Assembly: GCA_947479815.1 (NCBI GenBank)
Contig: CANKAT010000008.1
Location: 1-64,000 of the forward strand
Length of the DNA: 64,000 nt
Reading direction: 5' to 3'
Origin: Sphingobacteriaceae bacterium
GTDB taxonomy: Bacteria; Bacteroidota; Bacteroidia; Sphingobacteriales; Sphingobacteriaceae
Position numbers and translations under genes: made by a program. Shown piece after piece: positions 38,856-48,952 of this stretch (position 1 is the stretch's first letter; every line of letters starts with the position of its first letter). A model generated the notes under the pieces. The model was not told the origin of the DNA, did no database searches, and was given only the letters and a program-made list of their open reading frames with translations.

Positions 38856-39284
38856 TTATTTGAATAGTTTAAGCCGTAATTTTTTATAACTTATAATTGC
38901 CTTGTGCTTGTATAATATATCGCCACCCAGAACTCCAATGATAGGTGGAAGGTTAAGTGCAGAATAGGCCTGATTTATAGTAGAAAGATCAAGGACAGCC
39001 GCTTCAAAGTTTTTCAATTTTAGCTTTCCGATCTTTAAAATGGGAAGAATAAGGGTATGACTTTCCATGGTATTTGTCCCAAGGCCAGTAGAAAGCTTGT
39101 CTGAAGCCTTTAATACACCATCTATTTTGTGTTTCTCAACTGTTCCTTTGTCAAAAACTGTTTTTGAAGCGCCAGTATCAAGTACTGCATGAAAGGATTG
39201 TCCAAAAACAAAAACTTCCACCAATAGGTGGAAGCCGTCGTCATTTAGATTGATTAGTTCTAGCGGAACTAGTGTATTTGCCAT
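38856..39284 (-). CDS. Retropepsin-like aspartic protease
   Basis: 142 residues with the single-domain aspartic protease signature VLDTGASKTVFD (about 35-46), a second hydrophobic-Gly region (IIGVLGGDILYKHKAII) that completes the retropepsin half, and no signal peptide. As in retroviral proteases, a homodimer would be needed. The protein is small and cytosolic as read; substrate unknown. It is 17 bp downstream of mdh and probably co-transcribed with it. Confidence 0.85.
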   Translation of the reverse strand: MANTLVPLELINLNDDGFHLLVEVFVFGQSFHAVLDTGASKTVFDKGTVEKHKIDGVLKASDKLSTGLGTNTMESHTLILPILKIGKLKLKNFEAAVLDLSTINQAYSALNLPPIIGVLGGDILYKHKAIISYKKLRLKLFK

Positions 39285-39301
39285 GCTATAAAAGCAGCTT
39301 T

Positions 39302-40240
39302 TTAGATATGATTAGACTCTTTTAATACCTCATTCATAGCTCTAACAGCATCAGCACTTTTGTTGAATTCAGCCTGTTCAGAATCAGATAATTTAAAATC
39401 AAGGATTTTTTCCCATCCGTTTTTCCCGATGATTACCGGAACAACTAATGAGATATCTTTTTGGCCATATTCGCCATCTAATGCAACTCCACAAGAGATC
39501 AGTTTCTTTTCATCGCGAACAATGCTTTCAACCATTGCGGCAGTACCTGCTCCGGGAGCGTACCAAGCAGAGGTTCCAATTAATTTAGTTAATGTTGCAC
39601 CACCTACCATTGTTGATGAAACTACACGTTCTTGCTGCTCTTTGGAAAGAAGTTGAGTAACCGGAATACTATTCCAGGTAGCATGATGAATAAGCGGAAT
39701 CATGGTGGTATCACCGTGCCCTCCAATAACTACTGCATTAAGATCAGCAGGAGAACAGCCAAGCTCAACACTTAGGTAATATTTAAATCTTGCTGAATCT
39801 AATGCTCCACCCATACCTAGTATCCTGTTCTTAGGAAGACCTGAAGTTTTTAAGGTGAGGTAATTCATAGTATCCATTGGATTTGAAACCACGATAATTA
39901 TGGTATTTGGCGAGTGTTTTAGGATATTCTCGGTAACACTTTTTACAATGTTTGCATTGGTTCCGATCAGTTCTTCACGGGTCATACCTGGTTTACGGGG
40001 TAATCCGGAAGTAATAACAACAACCTCTGAATCTGCAGTAGCTGCATAATCATTGGTAACACCTTTGATCTTAGTATCAAAACCAAGCAGGGCAGAAGTT
40101 TGCATCATATCGATTGCTTTGCCCTCAGCAAAACCTTCTCGGATGTCTAACAAAATAAGTTCTTCAGCTAATTCTTTTCTGGCGATGTTATCAGCACAGG
40201 TTGCTCCTACGGCACCGGCTCCTACAACTGTAATTTTCAT
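39302..40240 (-). CDS. mdh: Malate dehydrogenase (LDH-like type)
   Basis: 312 residues; oxidises malate to oxaloacetate with NAD. Rossmann start VVGAGAVGATCAD (5-17), substrate arginines in GLPRKPGMTREEL (about 81-93), VVSNPMD, and the catalytic His in VIGGHGDTTMIPL (about 174). This is the [LDH-like] MDH form common in Bacteroidota. TCA cycle. Followed by the retropepsin-like gene. Confidence 0.95.
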   Translation of the reverse strand: MKITVVGAGAVGATCADNIARKELAEELILLDIREGFAEGKAIDMMQTSALLGFDTKIKGVTNDYAATADSEVVVITSGLPRKPGMTREELIGTNANIVKSVTENILKHSPNTIIIVVSNPMDTMNYLTLKTSGLPKNRILGMGGALDSARFKYYLSVELGCSPADLNAVVIGGHGDTTMIPLIHHATWNSIPVTQLLSKEQQERVVSSTMVGGATLTKLIGTSAWYAPGAGTAAMVESIVRDEKKLISCGVALDGEYGQKDISLVVPVIIGKNGWEKILDFKLSDSEQAEFNKSADAVRAMNEVLKESNHI

Positions 40241-40771
40241 TTTATGATTTATTTAAATTTGAGATCGAATTTGTTAGAGATTCTTATTTAAAATCTGCCT
40301 TTTTATTATTCTAAAACGTCTTTAGCGGTTATTTTGATTTGCTGAAACGAAGATAGATAATTCAATCTTTTTTATGAAATTATTAATACCTGTTGTGTAA
40401 GTTTTTTGTTTCTAAATCAATCCATACTAAAGGCTGATTTGTTTGCATTTAATTGATTCGCCTATAATCAGGAAAATACCCTTCCGAATTAGTATTCATT
40501 CGAAATAGCATGCAAACTCACCAAATTAATCTAGAATGGTAGGTAGCTTGAAACCTTCATCTTTTTTTGATTATCAATTCCTATTGTAAATTTTTAATTT
40601 TTACTCAAAATACTCCTAAATAGTATAGCGATAAAGATTGCCTTGGATGTATTTCAGGTAATAAATTTAGCGTCTTTACGATTATGTGAGAACATTTCTT
40701 TTTTACTTTTCAACACCCTTCTTCACACTCTAAAAGATTCGTAAATTTGATTTTACCCCAAAATTATTTTT
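40241..40771. other. Divergent intergenic region mdh/dnaE with -7 element
   Basis: 531 bp without a credible ORF, AT-rich, no repeats or stable hairpins noticed. TAAATTTG at 40742-40749 is a -7 element 22 bp before the dnaE ATG. Nothing else supported; a small RNA cannot be excluded. Confidence 0.55.
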
Positions 40772-43700
40772 ATGCCTGATTTTTCGCACCTGCACGTACA
40801 TACGCAATTTTCACTGTTGGATGGTGCGGCAGATATTTCGCGGCTCTTCAAAAAGGCTGAAGCCGATGGTATGAAAGCCATGGCCATTACCGATCATGGA
40901 AATATGTTCGGGGTGTTTAAATTTGTAGCCGAAGCCGGAAAGCATGGTGTAAAACCTATTGTAGGGTGTGAGTTTTATGTGGTAGACAACCGTCATATTA
41001 AGCAGTTTACCAAAGAAAAGCGTGATCAGCGTTTTCATCAGCTATTACTTGCTAAAAATGCTGAAGGGTATAAAAATCTGGTAAAGCTATGCTCCTTGGG
41101 TTATATCGAAGGCTTGTATAGCAAATGGCCTCGCATTGATAAGGAACTAATCCTGAAATATCATAAGGGATTAATTGCCACTACCTGTTGCTTGGGTGCC
41201 TCAGTACCTCAAACTATTTTGAAAAAAGGGGAGGAAGAAGCGGAGATTGAATTTAAATGGTGGTTAGACCTCTTTGGTGAAGATTATTACATTGAACTTC
41301 AACGCCATAATATTCCAGAGCAGGAAACGGTTAATGCTGTATTGCTGAAATTTGCGAAGAAATACAATGTTAAGGTAATCTGCTCAAACGATTCGCATTA
41401 TGTGGATCAGGAGGATGCCAATGCACACGATATCTTGTTATGCGTGAATACCGGCGATATGAAAAGTACGCCGATTGCAACCGATGAGGAAAGCGGTAAG
41501 GGTTTTCGATTTGGATTCCCTAATGATCAGTTTTTCTTCAAGAGTCAGCAAGAAATGGGCGCAATTTTTCATGATCTGCCCGAATCGCTCGATAACACGA
41601 ATGAGATAGTAGATAAAGTTGATATTCTTGAATTGAAACGGGATATCATGCTCCCAAATTTTCCGATTCCTGATGAGTTTAAAATCCATCAGGGTGCTGA
41701 ATCTGAGAACATGAACCAGTGGGAATACCTGAAAGATTTAGCATTTAAAGGTGCCAAAAACCGATATGTGGATATCAGTGCCGAGGTTGAGGAGCGTCTC
41801 AATTTTGAGCTCTTTACGATCCGTACGATGGGGTTTGCCGGCTATTTCTTGATAGTAGCTGATTTTATACGTGCGGGGCGCGATTTGGGTGTATTCATTG
41901 GTCCTGGGCGTGGTTCTGCCGCAGGTTCTGTAGTGGCCTATTGCATCGGGATTACTAATATCGATCCCATTAAATACAATCTACTGTTTGAGCGTTTCCT
42001 GAATCCAGACCGTAAGTCGATGCCCGATATTGATACGGACTTTGATGATGCCGGCCGCCAAAAAGTAATTGATTATGTTGTGGATAAGTACGGTAAAAAT
42101 CAGGTAGCCCAGATTATTACCTATGGCTCTATGGCCGCAAAATCAAGTATTAAAGACGTTGCCCGTGTATTAGATCTTCCTCTTGCCGAATCCAATATGC
42201 TGGCAAAGCTGGTTCCCGACAGGCCTGGCACTAATCTGGTGCAGGTAATGACTGCCCCAATTGAGACGGTTAAAAAGGAGCAGAACCCCGAAGATTTTGA
42301 TAATATTAAAACACTAAGAAAGATTCTGGCAGATGGTAAATCCCTGCAGGCAGATGTGTTGAAAGAGGCCATGATTTTGGAAGGCTCGGTGCGGAACGTG
42401 GGCGTTCATGCTGCGGGTATCATTATTGCCCCATACGATCTTACCGATATTATTCCTGTGGCAACTTCTAAGGAATCTGAATTGCTGGTTACCCAGTTTG
42501 ATGGACGAGTTATTGAAGATGCGGGTGTAATTAAAATGGACTTTTTGGGGCTCAAAACCTTGACAATCATCAAGGATGCCCTGCGTTTAATCAAGCAAAA
42601 TCATAATGTTGATATAGACATTGATTATATCTCACTCGAAGACCAAAAGACTTTTGAGCTTTATCAGCGTGGTGATACCAATGGAACTTTCCAGTTTGAG
42701 AGTGATGGTATGCAAATGTACCTTCGCGATCTGAGGCCAGATAAATTTGAGGATTTGATTGCCATGAACGCACTTTATCGTCCGGGTCCAATTGAATATA
42801 TCCCCAAATTTATTTCCCGAAAGCATGGTCGGGAGGAGGTAAGTTATGACCTGTTAGATATGAAGGAGCATCTGGAAGAAACCTATGGAATTACGGTTTA
42901 CCAGGAGCAGGTTATGCTATTGTCTCAAAAACTTGCAGGTTTTAGCAAGGGCGATGCTGATGTGCTGCGTAAAGCCATGGGTAAGAAGCAGATTGAAGTG
43001 CTGAATAAGATGAAAGCCCAATTTATGGAGGGCTGTAAAACAAACGGGCATGATGAAAACGTAGCTGAAAAGGTTTGGACAGATTGGGAAGCTTTTGCGC
43101 AATATGCTTTTAATAAATCGCACTCTACATGTTATGCATTTGTAGCCTATCAGACTGCCTATTTAAAGGCTAATTATCCATCTGAGTACATGGCTGCTGT
43201 ATTGAACAATCAGAATAACATTGAAAAAATATCCTTCTTTATGGAAGAATGTAAACAAATGGGAATTTCTGTGTTAGGGCCAGATATTAATGAATCTGAA
43301 CTGAGTTTTACCGTTAATAAAAAAGGTGAGGTTCGTTTTGGTATGTCAGGAATGAAAGGGGTGGGTGAAAAAGCCGTTGAGAGTATTGTTGAAGAGCGAA
43401 CAGAAAACGGACTTTATCAAAGTATTTATGATTTTGCACGACGTACCAACTCCAGATCTGTTAGTAAAAAAGTATATGAAAATCTTGTTTATGGAGGAGC
43501 ATTTGATTGTTTTGGACATAATAGATCACAATTTTTCTTTAAGCCTGACGCCAGTTTTTATAACGGTATTGAGCGGCTGATAAAATACACGAATGATTTT
43601 CAGAATAACTTAAATTCCTCCCAGGCTTCCTTGTTTGGAGGAACCAATGATGCTGAAATTTCAGAACCTCAAATGCCAGAATGTGAAGAATGGGGATTGA

Positions 43701-44404
43701 TTGAGAAATTAAAATATGAAAAGGAATCGATAGGAATTTATCTCACAGGTCATCCCTTAGACAATTATAAGTTTGAGCTTGATAATTTTTGTTCGCATCA
43801 AGTTAAACACCTTAGCCTCGTTAATAGAATGAAAGGTACTGAGATTATGCCTGAAGATCAGGAGGATTTCAAGAAAATAAGTAATCGCGATTTGGTCATT
43901 GGCGGTTTGGTTTCAGCTTGCAGGCACGGTACTACAAAAACGGGTAAACCTTTTGGTTCTTTCATGTTTGAAGATTATGGCGAGACTTTTGAAATTGCTC
44001 TTTTTGGTGAAGATTATATCAAGCTAAAGCAATATTTGGTTATCGGCTTGTTTCTACAGGTTAGAGGTATAGTTACGGAGCGGTTTAAACAAAAGGATAA
44101 TTGGGAGTTTAAAGTTAATAGTATAGTTCTTTTATCAGAATTGAGGGATAAAATGTCAAAATGTCTGACTATTCAACTTCCTCTTACTGAACTATCCGAA
44201 ACTTTCATGAATAAGATAGATGAAATTGTAAGAATCAATTCTGATCAAAATGAAAGCAGAAATTGCCAGTTGAAATTCATGATCATGGATTATGATGAGG
44301 AAACGACACTAGAAATGCCCTCAAAATCAGTTAGGATCAATCCAAGTAATGAGTTTTTAGAAGAAATTTCTAAATTGGTCGGAGTTCGCTATAAGTTGAA
44401 TTAA
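40772..44404 (+). CDS. dnaE: DNA polymerase III subunit alpha
   Basis: Replicative polymerase, 1210 residues. PHP domain (HLHVHTQFSLLDGAADI, 6-22, plus VKPIVGCEFYV), C-family palm (PDIDTDFDDAGRQKVIDYV, about 408-426; GPGRGSAAGSVVAY), fingers, tandem HhH (GMKGVGEKAVESIVEERTENG, about 858-878) and C-terminal OB-fold (IGGLVSACRHGTTKTGKPFG). It is DnaE1 type, not PolC (no exonuclease insertion). trxA follows by 78 bp. Confidence 0.97.
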   Translation: MPDFSHLHVHTQFSLLDGAADISRLFKKAEADGMKAMAITDHGNMFGVFKFVAEAGKHGVKPIVGCEFYVVDNRHIKQFTKEKRDQRFHQLLLAKNAEGYKNLVKLCSLGYIEGLYSKWPRIDKELILKYHKGLIATTCCLGASVPQTILKKGEEEAEIEFKWWLDLFGEDYYIELQRHNIPEQETVNAVLLKFAKKYNVKVICSNDSHYVDQEDANAHDILLCVNTGDMKSTPIATDEESGKGFRFGFPNDQFFFKSQQEMGAIFHDLPESLDNTNEIVDKVDILELKRDIMLPNFPIPDEFKIHQGAESENMNQWEYLKDLAFKGAKNRYVDISAEVEERLNFELFTIRTMGFAGYFLIVADFIRAGRDLGVFIGPGRGSAAGSVVAYCIGITNIDPIKYNLLFERFLNPDRKSMPDIDTDFDDAGRQKVIDYVVDKYGKNQVAQIITYGSMAAKSSIKDVARVLDLPLAESNMLAKLVPDRPGTNLVQVMTAPIETVKKEQNPEDFDNIKTLRKILADGKSLQADVLKEAMILEGSVRNVGVHAAGIIIAPYDLTDIIPVATSKESELLVTQFDGRVIEDAGVIKMDFLGLKTLTIIKDALRLIKQNHNVDIDIDYISLEDQKTFELYQRGDTNGTFQFESDGMQMYLRDLRPDKFEDLIAMNALYRPGPIEYIPKFISRKHGREEVSYDLLDMKEHLEETYGITVYQEQVMLLSQKLAGFSKGDADVLRKAMGKKQIEVLNKMKAQFMEGCKTNGHDENVAEKVWTDWEAFAQYAFNKSHSTCYAFVAYQTAYLKANYPSEYMAAVLNNQNNIEKISFFMEECKQMGISVLGPDINESELSFTVNKKGEVRFGMSGMKGVGEKAVESIVEERTENGLYQSIYDFARRTNSRSVSKKVYENLVYGGAFDCFGHNRSQFFFKPDASFYNGIERLIKYTNDFQNNLNSSQASLFGGTNDAEISEPQMPECEEWGLIEKLKYEKESIGIYLTGHPLDNYKFELDNFCSHQVKHLSLVNRMKGTEIMPEDQEDFKKISNRDLVIGGLVSACRHGTTKTGKPFGSFMFEDYGETFEIALFGEDYIKLKQYLVIGLFLQVRGIVTERFKQKDNWEFKVNSIVLLSELRDKMSKCLTIQLPLTELSETFMNKIDEIVRINSDQNESRNCQLKFMIMDYDEETTLEMPSKSVRINPSNEFLEEISKLVGVRYKLN

Positions 44405-44420
44405 TGTCACAAATGCAGGG

Positions 44421-44428
44421 TATATTTG
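44421..44428 (+). promoter_or_regulatory. -7 element of the trxA promoter
   Basis: TATATTTG, 54 bp before trxA; TTG at 44396-44398 is 22 bp upstream, within the dnaE 3' end. Confidence 0.45.
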
Positions 44429-44482
44429 TGGCAGGAATATTGAATACTATCTTTAAATTATAAACACGAAAATCTTATTATT

Positions 44483-44803
44483 ATGGCATTAGAATTAACA
44501 GATGCAAACTTTGACGAATTAGTCCTTAAATCTGATAAACCTGTCTTGGTTGATTTTTGGGCAGAATGGTGTGGTCCATGCCGTATGGTAGGCCCGGTTG
44601 TTGAAGAACTCGCAAAAGAATACGAAGGTAAAGCAGTTGTTGGTAAAGTAAACGTAGATAACAATCCAGGAATTTCAATGAAATTCGGGATTCGTAATAT
44701 CCCTGCTCTTTTGTTTTTCAAAGATGGTGAAATTGTAGACAAACAAATTGGTGCAGTGCCTAAATCAGTTCTTGCTGAAAAACTTAGTAAGCAATTGGCA
44801 TAA
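44483..44803 (+). CDS. trxA: Thioredoxin
   Basis: 106 residues, cytosolic disulfide reductase. Active site [14 protein letters not shown] (about 28-41) and cis-Pro in [14 protein letters not shown] (about 72-85). Ends just before a strong bidirectional terminator. Confidence 0.97.
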   Translation: MALELTDANFDELVLKSDKPVLVDFWAEWCGPCRMVGPVVEELAKEYEGKAVVGKVNVDNNPGISMKFGIRNIPALLFFKDGEIVDKQIGAVPKSVLAEKLSKQLA

Positions 44804-44824
44804 GCATTATACATATCGCTTAAC

Positions 44825-44860
44825 AAAAAAGCTCCAGCAGATTCCTGCAGGAGCTTTTTT
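44825..44860. terminator. Bidirectional terminator between trxA and the S9 peptidase
   Basis: AAAAAAGCTCC-a-GCAG / CTGC-a-GGAGCTTTTTT with short ATTC loop; one internal mismatch, A6/T6 flanks, convergent genes. Confidence 0.93.
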
Positions 44861-44883
44861 GTTTTTATTAATCTGGATTAAAT

Positions 44884-47031
44884 TTATTTCCAATACTCGA
44901 GGTATTCTGCAGGCACTGGCTTTTGCAACATATTCATATAAATATACCGCACAGTTTCCTGATTGCTATGTCTTGCTTTTGAACCACCCCAGCCATGACG
45001 TTCACCTGGATAGAGCATGAATTCAAAATGTTTATTTAAATCCTGCAGTTTGTTGATTAGTTGAATGCTGTTCTGCATGTGAACATTATCATCCATTGTG
45101 CCATGCACAATACGCAAGTTCCCTTTTAGCCGATCTGCATAAGTTAATACAGAGGTGATCTTATATCCTTCAGGGTTATTCTTAGGGCTGCCCATAAAGC
45201 GTTCGGTATAATGTGTATCATAAAGTGACCAATCAGTTACAGAGTAATTAGCAATACCGTGTGTGAATACATCAGAGCCATAAGTCAGAGCCATTGCAGT
45301 AATATACCCGCCAAAGCTGCCCCCTGTAATTCCAATCTTTGCGCCGTCAACATAAGGCTTTGATTTTAGCAAATTTGCCGCATCTATATAATCCTCGATC
45401 TCGTATTTGCCCATTTTTCGGTAAATGAAATCCATTCCTGTCTTTCCCAGATGCCCTGAACTTCGGTTATCTATGGCTACCTGAATGATACCCTCTTTAG
45501 CCCACCAGTAGGTAAGTCCGAGTGGACTTTTCCATCGGTCATAAACAGTTCCGGCATCCGGACCACCATAAACAGAGATCCAGACAGGATATTTTTTGCT
45601 TGGATCAAAATTTAAAGGTAAAGTAATGGTCATCGGAAGTTCAAGGCCGTCGCGCGTCTTGTAATAGCTAAGCTCTGTTTTAGGAAGTTGATAAGAATCA
45701 AATGCAGAGCCTTTCGAATTTGATAGTTCACGAATAATATTTCCTTTATTATCCAATAAAGCTGATTTGGGGGCACTTGTTATATTAGAATAAGTTGTCA
45801 AGAAATAGTTACCGTCAGGCGAAATACTGATCTGATGGTCATAATTCCCAAAGGTTAATCGTATAGGTTCTTCATTCCCCTTTAAGCTAACACGGTAAAG
45901 GTCGTTTCTTGTTGAATTTTCCTGTCTTGCTGTGAAAAATATTTCTTGATCCTTTTCATCAACTAGTACCAATTGGTTCACTCGCCAATATCCGGATGTT
46001 AATTGTTTCTTCAAGTTGCCCTCAAGGTCATAATAATAAAAATGACCCCAGCCGCTCTTATCGCTTTTTAGGATAAAACCTTGTCCATTTTTAAGAAAAT
46101 ACAGATCATCAAACCAGTCGACCCAGGTTTTTTGTGTTTCTTCATGAATAGCTATTTTGCTACCATTCATCGGATTGACACTATAAATAATGAGATTATT
46201 TTGATCGCGGTTCATCCATTGCATCCACAGTGTTTTGCTATCTGCCATCCAGAAAGGAGTGCCAAAATACTGATCGTTTTTTGGATCGAAATCAGCCCAA
46301 ACTATCCCATTTGTACCTCTGTTAACCAATCCCATTTTGACTTCAGGATTTTGGTCTCCAGGTTTAGGATACCTGGTATTTTCAAGAAAGCCATGTTGCC
46401 CGTTTGAATTGTAAATAGGAAATACAGGAACTTTTGAATCGTCAAAACGCATAAATGCGATCTGTTTACTATCTGGGCTCCACCAGAAAGCCTTATATCG
46501 GGTTGGTCGGCCAAGGATCTCCTCATAATATATCCATGAAGCCCAGCCATTATAAATCACATCCGACCCATCGTTTGTATATCTCGTTTCTATACCTGAA
46601 GCGATATCGATAGAATATAGGTCATTGTTTCTAGTAAATGCGACCTGAGTTTTATCAGGAGATAAGGTGGGATTTTTTTCAGCTATGCTATCTTTAGTTA
46701 ATTGTTTCTCTGTTCCCAAAGCATCCTTAAAAAAAACATCTTTATTCTTGATAGTTACTGAAGCTTCATTTACCTGCGCGGGTGCCGATTGAACTGCTTC
46801 TCCTGTGCGTGCATCAACAGTGTATGGCTTACTTTGCTGCCCTTCCATACGGTATTCAATATAATGTGTATTATCAGCCCAGCCCCTGTAGACCGGAATT
46901 GGATTGATAATATCTTTTACCGAGTTTGAAAAAATTTCTTTGAAGCTCAGGTCTTTGAGTTGAGCGTGTGAAGAATATGGCCCAATCAGCAGCGCTGAAA
47001 TTAAGGCATATCTGAATTTATAAATCATCAT
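44884..47031 (-). CDS. S9 family peptidase (dipeptidyl peptidase IV-like)
   Basis: 715 residues, exported (signal peptide 1-23, ending SSHAQ). The N-terminal eight-bladed beta-propeller (DPPIV_N; PDKTQVAFTRNNDLYSIDIA, WWSPDSKQIAFMRFDDS) precedes an alpha/beta-hydrolase catalytic domain with Ser in GITGGSFGGYITAMAL, Asp in HGTMDDNVHMQNS and His in YPGERHGWGG. It should cleave X-Pro dipeptides from periplasmic peptides. The two adjacent ATG codons make the exact start ambiguous by one residue. Confidence 0.93.
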   Translation of the reverse strand: MMIYKFRYALISALLIGPYSSHAQLKDLSFKEIFSNSVKDIINPIPVYRGWADNTHYIEYRMEGQQSKPYTVDARTGEAVQSAPAQVNEASVTIKNKDVFFKDALGTEKQLTKDSIAEKNPTLSPDKTQVAFTRNNDLYSIDIASGIETRYTNDGSDVIYNGWASWIYYEEILGRPTRYKAFWWSPDSKQIAFMRFDDSKVPVFPIYNSNGQHGFLENTRYPKPGDQNPEVKMGLVNRGTNGIVWADFDPKNDQYFGTPFWMADSKTLWMQWMNRDQNNLIIYSVNPMNGSKIAIHEETQKTWVDWFDDLYFLKNGQGFILKSDKSGWGHFYYYDLEGNLKKQLTSGYWRVNQLVLVDEKDQEIFFTARQENSTRNDLYRVSLKGNEEPIRLTFGNYDHQISISPDGNYFLTTYSNITSAPKSALLDNKGNIIRELSNSKGSAFDSYQLPKTELSYYKTRDGLELPMTITLPLNFDPSKKYPVWISVYGGPDAGTVYDRWKSPLGLTYWWAKEGIIQVAIDNRSSGHLGKTGMDFIYRKMGKYEIEDYIDAANLLKSKPYVDGAKIGITGGSFGGYITAMALTYGSDVFTHGIANYSVTDWSLYDTHYTERFMGSPKNNPEGYKITSVLTYADRLKGNLRIVHGTMDDNVHMQNSIQLINKLQDLNKHFEFMLYPGERHGWGGSKARHSNQETVRYIYMNMLQKPVPAEYLEYWK

Positions 47032-47240
47032 AGGATGTTGATTTTTCTCTAATTTAAAATAATTGGACTTTTGGATGGATAATTAGGCTATTTGGTCAAT
47101 AGCAAAAAATCATTCGAAGTTAATTTTTTTCTATAATTCATCAAATGTTTGGGCGAGTATTTATTCTGCGGCTCCTAAAATTTCTTTACATTATTTCAAA
47201 AAATCAGAATCCTTAACCCGAAATTGTATTATTTTAGAGC

Positions 47241-48161
47241 ATGGAACCTAACCTCTCAAATTATAAAGATCTTCAGGATTTTGGGAATCTTGAATTGCTT
47301 TCTAAACAGGTTGTAGAGGGGTTTATAACGGGCCTGCATAAAAGTCCGTTTCATGGTTTCTCTGTTGAATTTGCAGAGCATCGACTTTACAATACCGGAG
47401 ATTCTGTAAAAAATGTGGATTGGAAATTATATGGTCGTACGGATAAGCTTTTTGTAAAGCGGTTTGAGGAAGAAACAAACCTGAGGTGTCAGATAGTAAT
47501 AGATGTTTCTTCATCAATGTATTATCCCGAGAAAACTTTTAATAAGCTTTTGTTTTCTGTGTATGCTGCAGCTTCATTGATGTATTTGTTTAAAAAGCAG
47601 CGAGATGCATTTGGGCTTAGTTTTTTCTCAGATAAATTGGAACTGACAAGCACAGCAAAATCAACAACAGCGCATCAAAAATATTTATTCTCAGAGCTGG
47701 AAAAATTGATGACTAGAAAGAGTAGTGGCGATCATACCGATGTTGCCTCTGCCATGCATCAGATAGCTGAGCAAATTCATAAGCGATCCCTAGTTATTAT
47801 TTTCAGTGATATGCTCGAAGCTGAGTCGGCAGAGGGCCTAAATAAGATTTTTGCATCCCTGCAGCATTTAAAGCATAATAAACATGAGGTAATTATTTTC
47901 AATGTGTTAGATCATAAGATGGAGCTTGGCTTTGAGTTTGATAATCGTCCGTATCATTTTATTGATATCGAAAGTGGCGAGGATCTCAAAATCCATCCCA
48001 ATAATGTCAGAGAATCCTATCTTGAGGCTGTAAATTCCTATCATAAAGAACTGAAATTGAAATGTGCTCAATATAAGATAGACTTTGTGGATGCCGATAT
48101 TCACGCAGGTTTTTATCAGGTATTAAATTCTTATCTCATAAAACGATCAAAAATGGTTTAA
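47241..48161 (+). CDS. DUF58 domain protein (vWA-like)
   Basis: 306 residues. DUF58 signature GDSVKNVDWKLYGRTDKLFVKRFEEE (about 53-78) followed by a vWA fold with MIDAS-like DVSSSMY (about 88-94). DUF58 proteins are usually partners of MoxR AAA+ ATPases in Bat-like loci; none is present here, and the neighbours are an exported peptidase and an SGNH hydrolase. No signal peptide or membrane segment. Own promoter presumed in the 209-bp gap. Confidence 0.88.
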   Translation: MEPNLSNYKDLQDFGNLELLSKQVVEGFITGLHKSPFHGFSVEFAEHRLYNTGDSVKNVDWKLYGRTDKLFVKRFEEETNLRCQIVIDVSSSMYYPEKTFNKLLFSVYAAASLMYLFKKQRDAFGLSFFSDKLELTSTAKSTTAHQKYLFSELEKLMTRKSSGDHTDVASAMHQIAEQIHKRSLVIIFSDMLEAESAEGLNKIFASLQHLKHNKHEVIIFNVLDHKMELGFEFDNRPYHFIDIESGEDLKIHPNNVRESYLEAVNSYHKELKLKCAQYKIDFVDADIHAGFYQVLNSYLIKRSKMV

Positions 48162-48246
48162 AACTGGAATTCCTTTTACCCAAAACAGTTATAATTATAG
48201 TTTGCAATTTCAATTTTGTACTTTAATCATTCAAATTAAAACAGCA

Positions 48247-48912
48247 ATGAAAAAAATAGTTCTTTCTTTTACAATGATCATCTTATTAAGTGGCATGCAG
48301 ATCCAAAAGCCCTTAAAGGTTATATTCTTTGGTGATTCAATCACTAATGCAGGTGTAAAGCCTGGCGGCTACATTACCCTAATGCAAGAAAAAATTAAGC
48401 AGGATGGAGGCCCATCGTATGAGCTGATTGGTGCGGGAATAGGTGGCAATAAGGTTTATGACCTTTACCTCAGATTTCAAGAAGATGTATTAGATAAAAA
48501 GCCAGATGTAGTTGTTATTTATATTGGAGTGAATGATGTTTGGCATAAGCAAAGCAGTCAAACGGGTACTGACCCGGATAAATTTCTTGCTTTTTATACG
48601 GCAATGATCAAAAAATTACAGGCTTCTGGCATTAAGGTAATTGTTTGTACACCTGCAGTAATTGGTGAAAGAACTGATTTCAGTAATTCACTGGATGGTG
48701 ATCTTAATCGTTATAGCCAGATGATACGCGATCTGGCATCAAAGTATGGATGCGGTCTAGTTGATTTACGAAAGGCGTTTTTAGAGTATAATAGGGTTAA
48801 TAATCCAGAAAATAAAGAATCCGGTATCCTGACAACCGATCGCGTGCATTTAAATCCTAAGGGAAATCAGTTACTTGCTGATCTAATGTTTAAAGGCTTA
48901 TCCACTAAATAA
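48247..48912 (+). CDS. Secreted SGNH/GDSL hydrolase
   Basis: Start corrected to the ATG at 48247, which gives a signal peptide (MKKIVLSFTMIILLSGM); the ORF-track start at 48202 adds 15 non-conserved residues. 221 residues. SGNH blocks: FFGDSITNAG (catalytic Ser), GIGGNKV (Gly), YIGVNDVW (Asn) and DRVHLN (Asp/His). An esterase/lipase or carbohydrate deacetylase; substrate unknown. The stop codon overlaps the start of a terminator. Confidence 0.9.
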   Translation: MKKIVLSFTMIILLSGMQIQKPLKVIFFGDSITNAGVKPGGYITLMQEKIKQDGGPSYELIGAGIGGNKVYDLYLRFQEDVLDKKPDVVVIYIGVNDVWHKQSSQTGTDPDKFLAFYTAMIKKLQASGIKVIVCTPAVIGERTDFSNSLDGDLNRYSQMIRDLASKYGCGLVDLRKAFLEYNRVNNPENKESGILTTDRVHLNPKGNQLLADLMFKGLSTK

Positions 48913-48947
48913 AAAATGCTCCGGAATTTCATTTCGGAGCATTTTTG
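48912..48947. terminator. Bidirectional terminator between SGNH hydrolase and helicase
   Basis: AAAAATGCTCCG (48912-48923) pairs with CGGAGCATTTTT, 12-bp stem, 11-nt loop, convergent genes. Confidence 0.93.
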
Positions 48948-48952
48948 TTTTT

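Noticed and set aside
40241-40771. Possible riboswitch or small RNA in the mdh-dnaE gap
   Set aside because: No stable fold, conserved motif or terminator recognised; only the dnaE -7 element is supportable.
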